Below are positions 9,172 to 18,722 of a stretch of DNA of 64,000 nucleotides, piece after piece. The translations under genes and the position numbers were made by a program. Under the pieces are notes generated by a model that did no database searches, was not told the DNA's origin, and was given only the letters and a program-made list of their open reading frames with translations. Each line of letters begins with the position of its first letter. The stretch's first letter is position 1. The DNA lies in assembly GCA_031178005.1 (NCBI GenBank), contig JAPSJV010000004.1, forward strand, positions 1 through 64,000, given 5' to 3'. This stretch comes from Pseudarthrobacter sp. GTDB lineage: Bacteria; Actinomycetota; Actinomycetes; Actinomycetales; Micrococcaceae.

Positions 9172-10962
9172 ATGCCTGAGACACCAACCGGCATTGCGGA
9201 GGCCTGGCTGGCGCAGTTCGAGGACGCGCTTCGCCGCCAGGATGTGGCCGCCGCCCTGGACCTGTTCGAGGAGGAGTCGTACTGGCGCGACTTCATCTCC
9301 TTCACCTGGAACCTCAAGACCATGGAAGGCAAGGACGGCATCCGTCAGATGCTTGAGGCCACCCTGGAGCACGTGGAACCCGGGAACTGGGCGCTCGCCG
9401 AGGAAGCCACCGGCGATGCAGCCACAACCGAGGCCTGGATCAATTTCGAAACCTCCCAAGCAAGGGGTCACGGCCACCTTCGCCTGCGCAACGGCAAATG
9501 CTGGACCCTCCTCACCACCATGCAGGAGCTCAAGGGCTTCGAGGAGAAGAAGGGGCCCAACCGGGAGAAAGGCGTAGCGCACCAGATCGAGAAGGGCCGT
9601 AAATCCTGGCTGGAACGCAAGGAAGAGGAAGCTGCGCGGCTGGGTTATGAGGACCAGCCCTACACGGTAGTGATCGGCGGCGGGCAGGGCGGCATTGGCC
9701 TGGGCGCCCGGTTGCGGCGGTTGGGCGTGCCCACCATCATCATCGAAAAGAACCCACGCCCAGGCGATTCCTGGCGGAACCGGTACAAGTCACTGCACCT
9801 GCATGATCCGGTCTGGTATGACCACATGCCGTACCTGAAGTTCCCTGACGACTGGCCGGTTTTTGCCGCGAAGGACAAGATCGGCGACTGGCTGGAGTAC
9901 TACACGCGCATCATGGAGCTGAACTACTGGACCAGCACCGAGTGCACCAATGCGCGGTGGGACGAGGACAGGCAGGAGTGGGAAGTCAGCGTTATGCGTG
10001 AGGGCCAGCCTGTGACGCTGCGTCCCAAGCAACTGGTGTTCGCGCTGGGTGTCTCGGGCTACCCCAGTATTCCCAGCTTCGAAGGCGCCGAATCGTTCCT
10101 GGGCGAGCAGTATCACTCTTCACAGCATCCGGGAGGCGGCGACTGGACGGGCAAAAAGGCCGTGGTGATCGGTTCCAACAACTCGGCCCACGACATCTGC
10201 GCGGACCTTTGGGAACATGGCGCCGATGTGACCATGGTCCAGCGATCTTCCACGCACATTGCCCGGAGCGAGTCACTGATGGACCTGGGTCTGGGTGGGC
10301 TGTATTCGGAACAGGCGCTGGCCAACGGCGTGACCACCGAGAAAGCTGACCTGCTCTTTGCATCGCTGCCGTACCGGATCCTGCCCGAGGCCCAAATTCC
10401 CATATACCAGGAAATGGCCAAGCGCGATGCCGGGTTCTACTCGGAGCTGGAGGCCGCCGGTTTTGACCTGGACTTCGGCGTGGACGGTTCCGGGCTGTTC
10501 GTAAAGTACCTGCGGCGCGGCTCCGGCTACTACATCGACGTGGGTGCATCGCAGCTGATCATTGACGGACGAGTGAAGCTGGCCCGTGGTGAGGTCAGCA
10601 AAATTACCGGCAACGCAGTGGTCCTGGACAGTGGTGCCGAACTGGAGGCCGACGTCATTATCTACGCCACCGGCTACGGTTCAATGAACGGTTGGCTGGC
10701 GGATCTGGTCTCCCCGGAGATCGCGGACAAGGTAGGCAAGTGCTGGGGCTTTGGGTCGGACACGCCCAAGGATCCCGGGCCGTGGGAAGGCGAATTGCGC
10801 AATATGTGGAAGCCCACCAACGTGGAAAACCTTTGGATCCACGGGGGTAACCTGCACCAAAGCCGCCACTATTCAAACTATCTGGCGCTGCAGCTCAAGG
10901 CCCGGATGGAGGGCCTGCCCACCCCGGTCTACGAACTCCAGCCGTCGCACCACACAAGGTAG
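9172..10962 (+). CDS. flavin-containing monooxygenase with N-terminal NTF2-like domain
   Basis: 596 residues. Residues ~1-150 resemble a SnoaL/NTF2-like domain (AWLAQFEDALRRQDVAAALD). An FAD-binding Rossmann motif follows (VVIGGGQGGIGLGARLRRLG, ~165-184), then the substrate-side signature YDHMPYLKFPDDWPVF, a Baeyer-Villiger/FMO-type region ending FLGEQYHSSQHPGGGDW (~305-320), and a second nucleotide motif VVIGSNNSAHD (~327-337) for NADPH. Such enzymes add one oxygen atom to N, S or carbonyl groups; the NTF2 fusion is frequent in actinobacterial members. AAAGAGGA gives a good ribosome site for ATG 9172. A strong hairpin at 10987-11029 ends the transcript. The divergent AcoR-like gene is its likely regulator. 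Substrate unknown. Confidence 0.85.
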   Translation: MPETPTGIAEAWLAQFEDALRRQDVAAALDLFEEESYWRDFISFTWNLKTMEGKDGIRQMLEATLEHVEPGNWALAEEATGDAATTEAWINFETSQARGHGHLRLRNGKCWTLLTTMQELKGFEEKKGPNREKGVAHQIEKGRKSWLERKEEEAARLGYEDQPYTVVIGGGQGGIGLGARLRRLGVPTIIIEKNPRPGDSWRNRYKSLHLHDPVWYDHMPYLKFPDDWPVFAAKDKIGDWLEYYTRIMELNYWTSTECTNARWDEDRQEWEVSVMREGQPVTLRPKQLVFALGVSGYPSIPSFEGAESFLGEQYHSSQHPGGGDWTGKKAVVIGSNNSAHDICADLWEHGADVTMVQRSSTHIARSESLMDLGLGGLYSEQALANGVTTEKADLLFASLPYRILPEAQIPIYQEMAKRDAGFYSELEAAGFDLDFGVDGSGLFVKYLRRGSGYYIDVGASQLIIDGRVKLARGEVSKITGNAVVLDSGAELEADVIIYATGYGSMNGWLADLVSPEIADKVGKCWGFGSDTPKDPGPWEGELRNMWKPTNVENLWIHGGNLHQSRHYSNYLALQLKARMEGLPTPVYELQPSHHTR

Positions 10963-10986
10963 GCACGGCTTCAGTTCCACCGCAGG

Positions 10987-11029
10987 AAGTTCGACGGCGG
11001 CACCCAGGCCAGGTGCCGCCGTCGAACTT
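10987..11029 (+). terminator. terminator hairpin after the flavin monooxygenase
   Basis: AAGTTCGACGGCGGCACC (10987-11004) pairs perfectly with GGTGCCGCCGTCGAACTT (11012-11029) around a 7-nt loop and is followed by T then A residues. It lies 24 nt after the stop codon. Confidence 0.8.
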
Positions 11030-11145
11030 TAAGCGGTGGCCTGGCAGGGCTGTTCCAAGCGTGTGATACGCATCGCATCCGGAATAGACAGCAGCGCGGA
11101 GGGAGTTGGGACAGGCAGCAACACTTCGCCTCGAAAGGACCGCGC

Positions 11146-12216
11146 ATGCTGTTTTCCACTTTGACCCTCGGTGAACTTGAACTGCCCAACCGACTGGTGA
11201 TGGCGCCCCTGACCCGGACGCGTTCGGGCCAGCACGGTGTACCCGGTCCGCTGGTGGCGGAGCATTACCGGCAGCGTGCCTCGCTCGGCCTGATTGTCAG
11301 CGAGGGGACCTATCCAGCACACGTGGGACAGTCATACGCCGGCCAGCCCGGCCTGGTGACCGAGGAACAGATCGCCGGCTGGAAGGCCGTTACGGATGCC
11401 GTCCACGCAGAGGGCGGCCGGATTTTCGCCCAGGTGATGCACGGTGGCAGGGTCTCGCACCCGGACATCACGGGCGGTCGCGCGATCGTGGCGCCCAGCG
11501 CAGTTGCCATTGACGGCGAAGTACACACGCCGGCAGGTAAGAAGGCGTACCCCGTGCCGCACGCCCTCACCACGGACGAGCTGTCCCTGGTGATCCAGGA
11601 GTTTGTCACGGCATCCAGGAATGCGATTGACGCAGGGTTCGACGGCATTGAGCTGCACTCAGCCAATGGGTACCTGCTGCATGAATTCCTGGCCCCCAAC
11701 TCCAACGTGCGCACGGACAGCTACGGCGGCTCACCGGAAAACCGCGCCCGCTTTGTCATCGAGACGGTCAATGCAGTGGTGGCGGCTATTGGTGCCAGCC
11801 GAGTGGGCATCCGGATCTCGCCGGAGAACAGCATCCAGGGCATTTCCGAGGTTGACGCCGCGGATGTCCGGGCCACCTACGAGGTCCTGGTGGACAGCAT
11901 TGCCCCGCTGAACCTGGCCTACCTGAGCGTTCTCCACGCGGAGCCGGCCGGCAACCTGGTGCAGGACCTGCGCAGCCGCTTCAACGGCACATTCCTGGTC
12001 AATTCCGGCTTCGGGGTCGTGACCACGCATGAGGAAGCGGCCTCGCTGATTGCCGACGGCCACGCGGACGCCGTGGTGGTGGGCCGCCCGGCCATCGCCA
12101 ACCCGGACCTGGCACGCCGCTGGAAAGAAGGGCTGCCGCTGAACGAGGCCGACCCGTCGACGTTCTACGGCACGGGCGCTGCGGGTTACACGGACTATCC
12201 GTTCCTGGCCAACTAA
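11146..12216 (+). CDS. old yellow enzyme family ene-reductase (NemA-like)
   Basis: 356 residues, a TIM-barrel FMN enzyme that reduces activated C=C bonds or nitro compounds with NAD(P)H. Family landmarks: LPNRLVMAPLTRTR near the N-terminus (FMN-binding Thr), AQVMHGGRVSHPD, the substrate-binding stretch DGIELHSANGYLLHEFLAP, the loop SNVRTDSYGGSPENRARF, and the phosphate-binding end ADAVVVGRPAIANPDLA. It has its own promoter region of about 115 bp after the monooxygenase terminator; CGAAAGGAC precedes the ATG. Together with the upstream monooxygenase it may act on xenobiotic or terpenoid-like carbonyl compounds, but that is only context. Confidence 0.92.
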   Translation: MLFSTLTLGELELPNRLVMAPLTRTRSGQHGVPGPLVAEHYRQRASLGLIVSEGTYPAHVGQSYAGQPGLVTEEQIAGWKAVTDAVHAEGGRIFAQVMHGGRVSHPDITGGRAIVAPSAVAIDGEVHTPAGKKAYPVPHALTTDELSLVIQEFVTASRNAIDAGFDGIELHSANGYLLHEFLAPNSNVRTDSYGGSPENRARFVIETVNAVVAAIGASRVGIRISPENSIQGISEVDAADVRATYEVLVDSIAPLNLAYLSVLHAEPAGNLVQDLRSRFNGTFLVNSGFGVVTTHEEAASLIADGHADAVVVGRPAIANPDLARRWKEGLPLNEADPSTFYGTGAAGYTDYPFLAN

Positions 12217-12257
12217 GGCTTAGCGGGCCGGGCCCGGGAGTAAGGCAAAATGTTCTG

Positions 12258-14693
12258 GTGACTCAACTCCCAAACGGCCCGTCAGATTCCGCCATCCACC
12301 AGCAGATCGCCACCGAACTTGGTGTGAAGGCATGGCAGGTGAAGGCAGCGGTGGAACTGCTCGACGGCGGTTCCACCGTTCCCTTCATCGCCAGGTACCG
12401 CAAGGAAGCCACCGGGACGCTTGATGACACGCAGCTCCGTGACCTCGACGAGAGGCTCCGCTACCTCCGCGAACTGGAGGACCGGCGTCGTACGGTCTTG
12501 GAGGCGATCGCCGCGCAGGGCCAGCTGACGCCGGAACTGAAGGCTGCAGTTATGGCTGCCGATACGAAGTCCCGGCTGGAGGACATCTACCTGCCGTTCA
12601 AGTCGAAGCGGCGTACCAAGGCGCAGATTGCCAGGGAAGCCGGGCTGGAACCGTTGGCGGATGCGCTGCTGAGCCGGCCGGACCTGGATCCGTTACGCGA
12701 GGCCGCCAAGTACCTGAATCCAGATCATTCCATTGACGACGCCGAGGCGGCACTGGCGGGTGCGCGGTCCATCTTGGTGGAACGTGTTGCCCAGGATCCG
12801 GAGCTGGCTGAACCGTTGCGCGAGCGGTTGTGGACGCAGGGCCGTTTGGTGTCCAAAGTGAAGAAGGGCAAGGAAGCGGACGGCCAGAAGTTCGCCGACT
12901 ACTTCCATTTTGCACAGGCACCGTCCGGGATGCCGTCGCACCGCGTCCTGGCTTTGCTTCGCGGAGAGAAGGACGGAGTCCTGGAGCTGGACCTTGCCGA
13001 GGCGGACCCGTCCGACGCCGATGCCTTCGCGGGTGCGCGCGCCCGGTTTGAAGCCGCGGTAGCCCGCCGGCTTGGAGTAGCGGACCGTGGCCGTCCGGCG
13101 GATGGTTGGCTGCTGCAAACAGCTCAGGTGGCATGGCGGACACGGCTTTTGGCCCGGCTGACGGCCGACCTTCGGAGCCGGATGTTCGCCGCTGCAGAGG
13201 ATGAGGCCGTCCGGGTTTTTGCCGCCAACCTGCGTGACGTGTTGCTGGCGGCGCCGGCAGGAAACCGTGCGACGTTGGGCCTGGACCCAGGGCTGCGCAC
13301 CGGTGTGAAGGTGGCGGTGGTGGACGGCACGGGCAAGGTCCTGGCGACGGACACGGTCTACCCGCACGCACCCGCCCGGAAGTGGGACGACGCACTGGCA
13401 ACGTTGGAGCGCTTGGCACAGGCCCACCAGGTTGAGCTGGTCGCGATTGGCAATGGCACCGCCTCGCGGGAGACGGACAAGCTGGCGGCCGAGCTGATCA
13501 AGCGGCTGCCCGTTTCAGGTTTGGCGCCTTCAGAGCAGAAGCCGCAGAAACTGGTGGTGTCCGAGGCCGGAGCATCCGTGTATTCCGCGTCAGCGTTGGC
13601 CTCCGCCGAACTGCCAGGCATGGACGTGTCCCTGCGCGGTGCCGTATCGATCGCCCGGCGCCTGCAGGACCCGTTGGCGGAACTGGTCAAGATCGACCCC
13701 AAGTCCATTGGCGTGGGGCAGTACCAGCATGATGTCACCGCCGCGAAGTTGGACCGTTCGCTGGATGCTGTGGTGGAGGACTGCGTGAATGCGGTGGGCG
13801 TGGACGTCAACACGGCGTCGCCCGCGCTGCTGAGCCGGGTGGCCGGCGTCGGACCTTTGCTGAGCGAAAACATTGTGGCGTACCGGAACGAGCATGGCCC
13901 GTTCGCCAAGCGCAGCGAGCTGAAGAAGGTGCCGCGGCTTGGTGCCAAGGCGTTCGAGCAGTGCGCCGGCTTCCTTCGAATCACCGGCGGTGCCGAGGCC
14001 CTGGATGCGTCCAGCGTGCACCCGGAAGCGTATGGAGTTGCCCGCAGGATCCTGACGGCGTCCCGAGGGGTGGCCCCGACGTCCTTGGATCCCCAGCAGT
14101 TCGTTGATGGAACTTTCGGCGTGCCCACGGTGCGCGACATCATGGCGGAGTTGGAGAAGCCCGGCCGCGATCCCCGTCCCGCTTTCGCCGCGGCTACCTT
14201 TGCGGAGGGCATCGAGAAGATCTCGGACCTGCGTCCCGGGATGGTGCTGGAAGGGACCGTTACCAACGTCGCGGCGTTCGGGGCCTTTGTGGATGTGGGA
14301 GTGCACCAGGACGGCCTGGTCCACGTCTCCGCACTGGCTAACCGCTTTGTGTCCGATCCGAGGGAAGTGGTGAAGTCCGGCCAGGTGGTGCGGGTCAAGG
14401 TGCTGGAAGCAGATCCCGAGCGGAAGCGCATCTCCCTGACACTAAGGCTCGACGACGAACCCGGGGCGGGTGCCGGCCGTTCGGCTTCTTCCCCAGGCGC
14501 ATCCGGACAGGCAGGTTTCCAGCGCAAGCAGGACCGACCTCGACCTGCCCAAAATCAAGGCGCCAAAAAACCCGCCGACAACCAGCGGAACCTTGCTAAG
14601 CCACAGCGCGCCGCTGCAGGCAAGCAACCGGCCGCCAACAACGCCAACACTGCCATGGCGGAGGCGCTTCGGCGGGCGGGCTTGGGTAAGTAG
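12258..14693 (+). CDS. tex: Tex-type RNA-binding protein with S1 domain
   Basis: 811 residues, matching the Tex/YhgF family, a nucleic-acid-binding protein linked to transcription. The order is typical: an N-terminal helical domain (VPFIARYRKEATGTLDD), a YqgF/RNase H-like fold (LGLDPGLRTGVKVAVVDGTG, ~345-365), helix-hairpin-helix repeats (VDVNTASPALLSRVAGVGP), and an S1 RNA-binding domain (GTVTNVAAFGAFVDVGVHQD, ~670-740), then a basic, Ala/Gln-rich tail. The start is GTG 12258. It lacks a Shine-Dalgarno, and CAAAAT lies 6 nt upstream, so it may be leaderless. An 11-bp hairpin follows directly. Confidence 0.95.
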   Translation: MTQLPNGPSDSAIHQQIATELGVKAWQVKAAVELLDGGSTVPFIARYRKEATGTLDDTQLRDLDERLRYLRELEDRRRTVLEAIAAQGQLTPELKAAVMAADTKSRLEDIYLPFKSKRRTKAQIAREAGLEPLADALLSRPDLDPLREAAKYLNPDHSIDDAEAALAGARSILVERVAQDPELAEPLRERLWTQGRLVSKVKKGKEADGQKFADYFHFAQAPSGMPSHRVLALLRGEKDGVLELDLAEADPSDADAFAGARARFEAAVARRLGVADRGRPADGWLLQTAQVAWRTRLLARLTADLRSRMFAAAEDEAVRVFAANLRDVLLAAPAGNRATLGLDPGLRTGVKVAVVDGTGKVLATDTVYPHAPARKWDDALATLERLAQAHQVELVAIGNGTASRETDKLAAELIKRLPVSGLAPSEQKPQKLVVSEAGASVYSASALASAELPGMDVSLRGAVSIARRLQDPLAELVKIDPKSIGVGQYQHDVTAAKLDRSLDAVVEDCVNAVGVDVNTASPALLSRVAGVGPLLSENIVAYRNEHGPFAKRSELKKVPRLGAKAFEQCAGFLRITGGAEALDASSVHPEAYGVARRILTASRGVAPTSLDPQQFVDGTFGVPTVRDIMAELEKPGRDPRPAFAAATFAEGIEKISDLRPGMVLEGTVTNVAAFGAFVDVGVHQDGLVHVSALANRFVSDPREVVKSGQVVRVKVLEADPERKRISLTLRLDDEPGAGAGRSASSPGASGQAGFQRKQDRPRPAQNQGAKKPADNQRNLAKPQRAAAGKQPAANNANTAMAEALRRAGLGK

Positions 14694-14700
14694 CTTGGCT

Positions 14701-14726
14701 AGCTGCCCGGCCTGCGCCGGGCAGCT
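14701..14726 (+). terminator. terminator hairpin after tex
   Basis: AGCTGCCCGGC and GCCGGGCAGCT form an 11-bp perfect stem with a CTGC loop, 7 nt after the tex stop. No long T run follows. Confidence 0.7.
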
Positions 14727-14765
14727 TCACCGGAGCAGGCCACAGCCAACTCCTGCCAACTCCAG

Positions 14766-16325
14766 CTATTCCAACCTGAATTGGTAGTTCCTGCGGGGCC
14801 TCTGACGCGGATCAACGTGGGGTGGCGGGATGAACCAAGGGATTCCACTGATCATGTTGATGGTCCACTGTTCCTTGTGGACCAGATGGTGATGGTGGCT
14901 GCACAGCAGCGTGCCGTTCTCCGTGCTGGTGGACCCGCCCTGGGACCAGTAACTGACGTGGTGGGCCTCGCACCAGGCCCCCGGAATGGTGCAGCTGGGG
15001 AAGGCGCAGCCTAAGTCGCGGGCAACAATGGCCTTGCGGATGTGGGGCGGGAACACCCGGCTGGCCCTGCCGATGTCCAATACCCGGCCCTCGCTGCCCA
15101 ACACCATGGGGATGAGATCCGCGTCGCAGGCGATCTTGCGGATGGTGGATGCGGTAACAGGCCCGGCAAACATCATGGTTCCGCTTCCGGCGCTTCCAGC
15201 TGCGATAGCATCCTGGAGCCGGTTGAACAGGTCCCGGTAATCAATGGTCACCATCACCTGAGGCCGCAACCCGCCGGCTGCAGGCAAGGCTGTGGTGCTA
15301 AGCGCTGCCGAGCACGCGCTGACCAGTCCGTCCAGCAATCGTTGGGGACGCGTCCGCTGGTCCAGTTGGCTTTCCGCTTGAATGCTGACCGCTTCGCCAC
15401 CAACTCCTGACCCGGAACCTGCAGTTGCCACTTTGACGTCCGCGGCATCAGCACCGACGCCTCCGAAACCTACGGCATCCCCGGCCAGCCGCGGATTGGT
15501 GGCTGCGTTCATCACGGTGAGGAGGCATTCGTACTGGGCGGGGGTAGCGAAGATCTCCAGATGATGCAGGCCTCGACGGGCTGCCCGCAGGAACGCGCCC
15601 TGGCGATGCCGGAGCTCCGCCTCGGAGGGTTCAGATCCGTCCTGGTCAATGGCATCCGTCCACCGCCGGCAGATGCGGCTGACAAAATCCGGGTCAGCCT
15701 CCTGGGCAGTCCGGGTCAGGGAGTGCTCCATACGTTCGTTGGCTTCGGAGGTGGCCTGGTGACGAACGCGCTCCAGCGCCATGGAGATGATGGTGGCCGA
15801 CCGGGACCCAACCGTTCCTCCCGCAAAAGCTGCCGCAAGCTCAGGACGCATCGGCGGCTGGGGCTGGCCGGTGAAGGACGTACGGGGCAGGAGCGACTCC
15901 GCCAGGCACAGACGCCGCCGGGCCTCACCAATGCTGATCCGGAGGGCCGACCGCAGGAATTCGGCTGCGTTCCGGAAACCGTCGTCCGCTACCGAGGCTC
16001 CAATGGAATCCTTGGCTGCAGAGTCTGACAGGACGGAAGCGCCCAACGGTGCGGACGCCGGGCCAGTGGCCAACCGCCGGCTCTTTTCCACGGCCGAGGC
16101 AGCTACCACCTGCAAATACTCGATCTGGCGCGAGAGCTCCTCAACGTCAGCGGCGAAGCCAGCCGCCTCGGGAACCCCCATGAGGGCACATTCCTCGGCT
16201 TCCGACGTCGTGTTCAAGACTGCTTCGAACAGCGCACCACCTGCGTCCGCGAGGAAGCCGCGAAGGCCCGAAGGGTGTGCTGCAACAGCAATCCCTTCGG
16301 CTCCCAATGCCTGCGTGGCTTCCAT
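14766..16325 (-). CDS. HNH endonuclease with DUF222 (13E12-type) domain
   Basis: 519 residues from ATG 16325 (an open extension to 16451 lacks family features). The long N-terminal DUF222 region includes RIEYLQ-like helices and AEFLRSALRISIGEARRRLC. The C-terminal HNH nuclease has CAFPSCTIPGAWCEAHHVSY, then LLCSHHHHLVHKEQW, giving the two Cys pairs and His residues of the fold. Proteins of this type occur in many copies in actinobacterial genomes and resemble the 13E12 repeat family; their biological role is unsettled (possible mobile or intron-like nucleases). No terminal repeats or target-site duplication were seen around it. Confidence 0.9.
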   Translation of the reverse strand: MEATQALGAEGIAVAAHPSGLRGFLADAGGALFEAVLNTTSEAEECALMGVPEAAGFAADVEELSRQIEYLQVVAASAVEKSRRLATGPASAPLGASVLSDSAAKDSIGASVADDGFRNAAEFLRSALRISIGEARRRLCLAESLLPRTSFTGQPQPPMRPELAAAFAGGTVGSRSATIISMALERVRHQATSEANERMEHSLTRTAQEADPDFVSRICRRWTDAIDQDGSEPSEAELRHRQGAFLRAARRGLHHLEIFATPAQYECLLTVMNAATNPRLAGDAVGFGGVGADAADVKVATAGSGSGVGGEAVSIQAESQLDQRTRPQRLLDGLVSACSAALSTTALPAAGGLRPQVMVTIDYRDLFNRLQDAIAAGSAGSGTMMFAGPVTASTIRKIACDADLIPMVLGSEGRVLDIGRASRVFPPHIRKAIVARDLGCAFPSCTIPGAWCEAHHVSYWSQGGSTSTENGTLLCSHHHHLVHKEQWTINMISGIPWFIPPPHVDPRQRPRRNYQFRLE

Positions 16326-16417
16326 AAACCAACTCTGCCACCAGGGTCTGACAATTTTGGATGCGGCGGAAAGCGGCCGGGGTTCACGCCGACGGAGCTT
16401 TCTGGAATGGTGGGGGA

Positions 16418-16777
16418 ATGACGTATTTTCTTGAGTACACGGTGCCCGCATCTGCTGACAATGCCGAGTTTGAATTCCCGCATGATGAGGTCAATTCCGG
16501 CGTCACCATCCCGCTCACCGAGACAGACGCGGAGGTGGTTCACACCACCGAACTCCCTGCGCGCACGGCGATCGTAGGCGCCACCACGGCTGAGGCGAAG
16601 ATCGAGGCGGAACAGCTGCTGACTCACAGCAGGGCTGCATCGGGGCTGCTCTACGACGATCCGTCGGCCTCGCTCAACGCCGGTGTTGGAACCCTGGTGG
16701 CAAGGTTCACCGAAGGCGAGGGATGGACCGACGTCGATGGGTCTACCGGGGAGCCCGCACGCCTCCCGGAGGACTAA
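16418..16777 (+). CDS. conserved hypothetical protein
   Basis: 119 residues from ATG 16418, with GGTGGGGGA immediately upstream; the frame is open from 16361 but the earlier part reads into the divergent HNH gene's upstream region. The protein is acidic and soluble, without membrane helices or recognisable motifs; it begins MTYFLEYTVPASADNAEF and contains a helix-forming stretch rich in Ala and Glu. Codon use looks like the neighbours. It is convergent with the epimerase gene, with only 6 nt between the stops. I do not recognise a family. Confidence 0.6.
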   Translation: MTYFLEYTVPASADNAEFEFPHDEVNSGVTIPLTETDAEVVHTTELPARTAIVGATTAEAKIEAEQLLTHSRAASGLLYDDPSASLNAGVGTLVARFTEGEGWTDVDGSTGEPARLPED

Positions 16778-16783
16778 CAAAAC

Positions 16784-17644
16784 CTACGGGTGGCGGACGC
16801 CTTCGCCGGCCAGGATGCTGCGGTAGCCTTCCCGGAAGGTGGGGAAGGTAAGTTCCAGCCCGGCGGCACGCAGCCGTGCGTTGCTGCAGCGCTTGTTGCC
16901 GCCGCGCGCTTCCGGTCCCGGGCCCGACGGCGGGACGTCACGTCCCAGCTCCAGGGCCAGGAACCTCAGGACGTCACCGAGTTCGGCTGGATCGTTGTCC
17001 ACGCCAACATAAACCGGTTCCACGGCCTGTTCCATGCTGCAGAGCTGCACAATTGCGGCCGCGGCATCGTCGCGGTGGATGCGGTTGGTGAACCGCGGAT
17101 CCTCCGGGATAACGGCCTTGCCGCTGGTCACCTGGTCGATGAGCCGGGTGCGGCCAGGGCCATAGATCCCGCCCAGCCGAAGGGCCACGGCTTCGGTTGG
17201 CATGCCGGCCGCCCAATCCTGCAACAGCGCCTCCGCCTCCAAGAGGATGCGGCCCGAAAATCCGCCAGGTTCCGGCGTCGTTCCTTCATCAATCCAGGCG
17301 CCGCCGGCATCGCCGTACACCGCCGTCGACGAGACGAACAGGACGCGCCGGGGCACCACGCCGTCGCGGTCCAGGGCGGTCAGGACGTTGCGGACGCCGT
17401 CCACGTAGGCGGCGCGGTAGGCAGCTTCAGCGGGTGAATCGGCAGCCACGGAAATTACGACGGCGGAAGTCTCCGCCGGGAGCCGCGGCAGTTCTCCGCT
17501 GGACAGGTCAGCCGCCCCACCTTCGATCTGTGCCGGCAGTTTCCCGGGGGAGCGCCGCCAACCCACCACTCGTTGGCCGGCGGCGGCGAAGCGGAGTCCG
17601 GCATCGGTTCCCAGGTCGCCGCAGCCGGCGATCAGGATAGTCAT
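16784..17644 (-). CDS. NAD(P)-dependent epimerase/dehydratase-like protein (atypical SDR)
   Basis: 286 residues. The N-terminal ILIAGCGDLGTDAGLRFAAA is a Rossmann dinucleotide motif (GxGxxG), followed by FVSSTAVYGDAGGAW (Ser and Tyr of the SDR active site) and LRLGGIYGPGRTRL, as in the YeeZ-type extended/atypical SDRs. The classical YxxxK lysine is not obvious, which is usual for this subgroup. The next gene on the same strand ends 15 nt upstream of its start, so the two may be cotranscribed. Substrate unknown; probably a nucleotide-sugar or small carbonyl compound. Confidence 0.85.
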   Translation of the reverse strand: MTILIAGCGDLGTDAGLRFAAAGQRVVGWRRSPGKLPAQIEGGAADLSSGELPRLPAETSAVVISVAADSPAEAAYRAAYVDGVRNVLTALDRDGVVPRRVLFVSSTAVYGDAGGAWIDEGTTPEPGGFSGRILLEAEALLQDWAAGMPTEAVALRLGGIYGPGRTRLIDQVTSGKAVIPEDPRFTNRIHRDDAAAAIVQLCSMEQAVEPVYVGVDNDPAELGDVLRFLALELGRDVPPSGPGPEARGGNKRCSNARLRAAGLELTFPTFREGYRSILAGEGVRHP

Positions 17645-17658
17645 GGAAACCCGGGCGC

Positions 17659-18567
17659 TTACGGAGCTGTGATCGGGAAAAAGACCCGCGGATCCTGCAG
17701 CAGGGCGGGGTAGTCGAAGGCGTCCCGGTCCAGGACGCTGGTGACGGTGAAATTCCGTCCGAAACGGCCGTCTTCAAGGGTGATGGGGCGCCCATGGACC
17801 TTGCCCAGCGCAAACCGGGCTCCGCCGTCGAACTCCACTGCGACGTCCGTATTTCCCGGCAGAGTCCGGAAGGCCTCTTCCTGGGCGGCACGCTTACGGG
17901 TGGGCTTCTTCGGCTTGACAGGAGGCAGCTTGCGCAGCTGCTGCGTGGGCCGGCGGGAGGATTCCTCGATGTAGACGGGGCTGTAGCCATCCGGCTCCAC
18001 CTGCTGTGCGACCGACTTGCCCCGAACGGGCGGCAGCGCGACGGTAGTCAGGGTCTCCGGATTTACCTCCGGGTGCGGGGAGCGCAGGATCCAGAGGATC
18101 TCGCCCTCAGGGTCTTCCGGGATGAACTCGTGCTTGGGCTCCGGCCAGATGTAGTCGAGGTCCGCACTGACATCGTCAAACTTGGGACCGTAGAACTTGG
18201 CATCTTTGCGGAGCAGCCGGGACCGGTGGCTGAGGTGGAAATCAGGATCGCCCAGCCAGTACGGCATGGCGATCTTCTCGGCATAGTCCGGATGCGCCGC
18301 CTGCGGAGCGAACTCGGTGATGCTCAGCCGGGTGTTGTCCGGGTGGCCGCGGTGGGTCCACTCGTCCACCATGGCCAGGCCATACAGGGTGAGGGCGGGA
18401 ACGTGGCCCATCCACATCCGGACGGCGGGGTGCGCCTGCCAGCCATACTCCGGAATGACCAGGGCGCGGAGGATCTGCAGCGCCTCAACACGCTGCTTAC
18501 CCAGCCGGGTAGTGTCCAGTGCGGCGGCACTTTGCCGGAAGTCGGGGTAAGGGAGGAAAGTCTGCAT
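17659..18567 (-). CDS. MSMEG_6728-family protein (pyrimidine-dimer DNA glycosylase-like)
   Basis: 302 residues from ATG 18567. The N-terminal ~170 residues (MQTFLPYPDFRQSAAALDTT, RLGKQRVEALQIL, then WQAHPAVRMWMGH) match the family named after MSMEG_6728, which is related to the T4 endonuclease V-type pyrimidine-dimer glycosylases. The family conventionally starts MQTFLPY, so the longer GTG start at 18618 was rejected. The C-terminal ~130 residues form a basic, Pro/Lys-rich tail (KPKKPTRKRAAQEEAF) and a small beta-rich segment not known from the phage enzyme. DNA-repair activity is inferred only. Confidence 0.8.
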   Translation of the reverse strand: MQTFLPYPDFRQSAAALDTTRLGKQRVEALQILRALVIPEYGWQAHPAVRMWMGHVPALTLYGLAMVDEWTHRGHPDNTRLSITEFAPQAAHPDYAEKIAMPYWLGDPDFHLSHRSRLLRKDAKFYGPKFDDVSADLDYIWPEPKHEFIPEDPEGEILWILRSPHPEVNPETLTTVALPPVRGKSVAQQVEPDGYSPVYIEESSRRPTQQLRKLPPVKPKKPTRKRAAQEEAFRTLPGNTDVAVEFDGGARFALGKVHGRPITLEDGRFGRNFTVTSVLDRDAFDYPALLQDPRVFFPITAP

Positions 18568-18722
18568 CCTTTCAGTCTGACGGGTGTTTGGCTGTGGGCC
18601 AATTCGGCCGGTGTTCACATGCTGGACTCATGCATACAAAGCCTTGCAGCAGACACTAAGATGGCCCGCAACGTTCCAGCCTTCCAGTACCCAGTGTTAC
18701 CCCAGTTTTTCGGAGACCGGCC

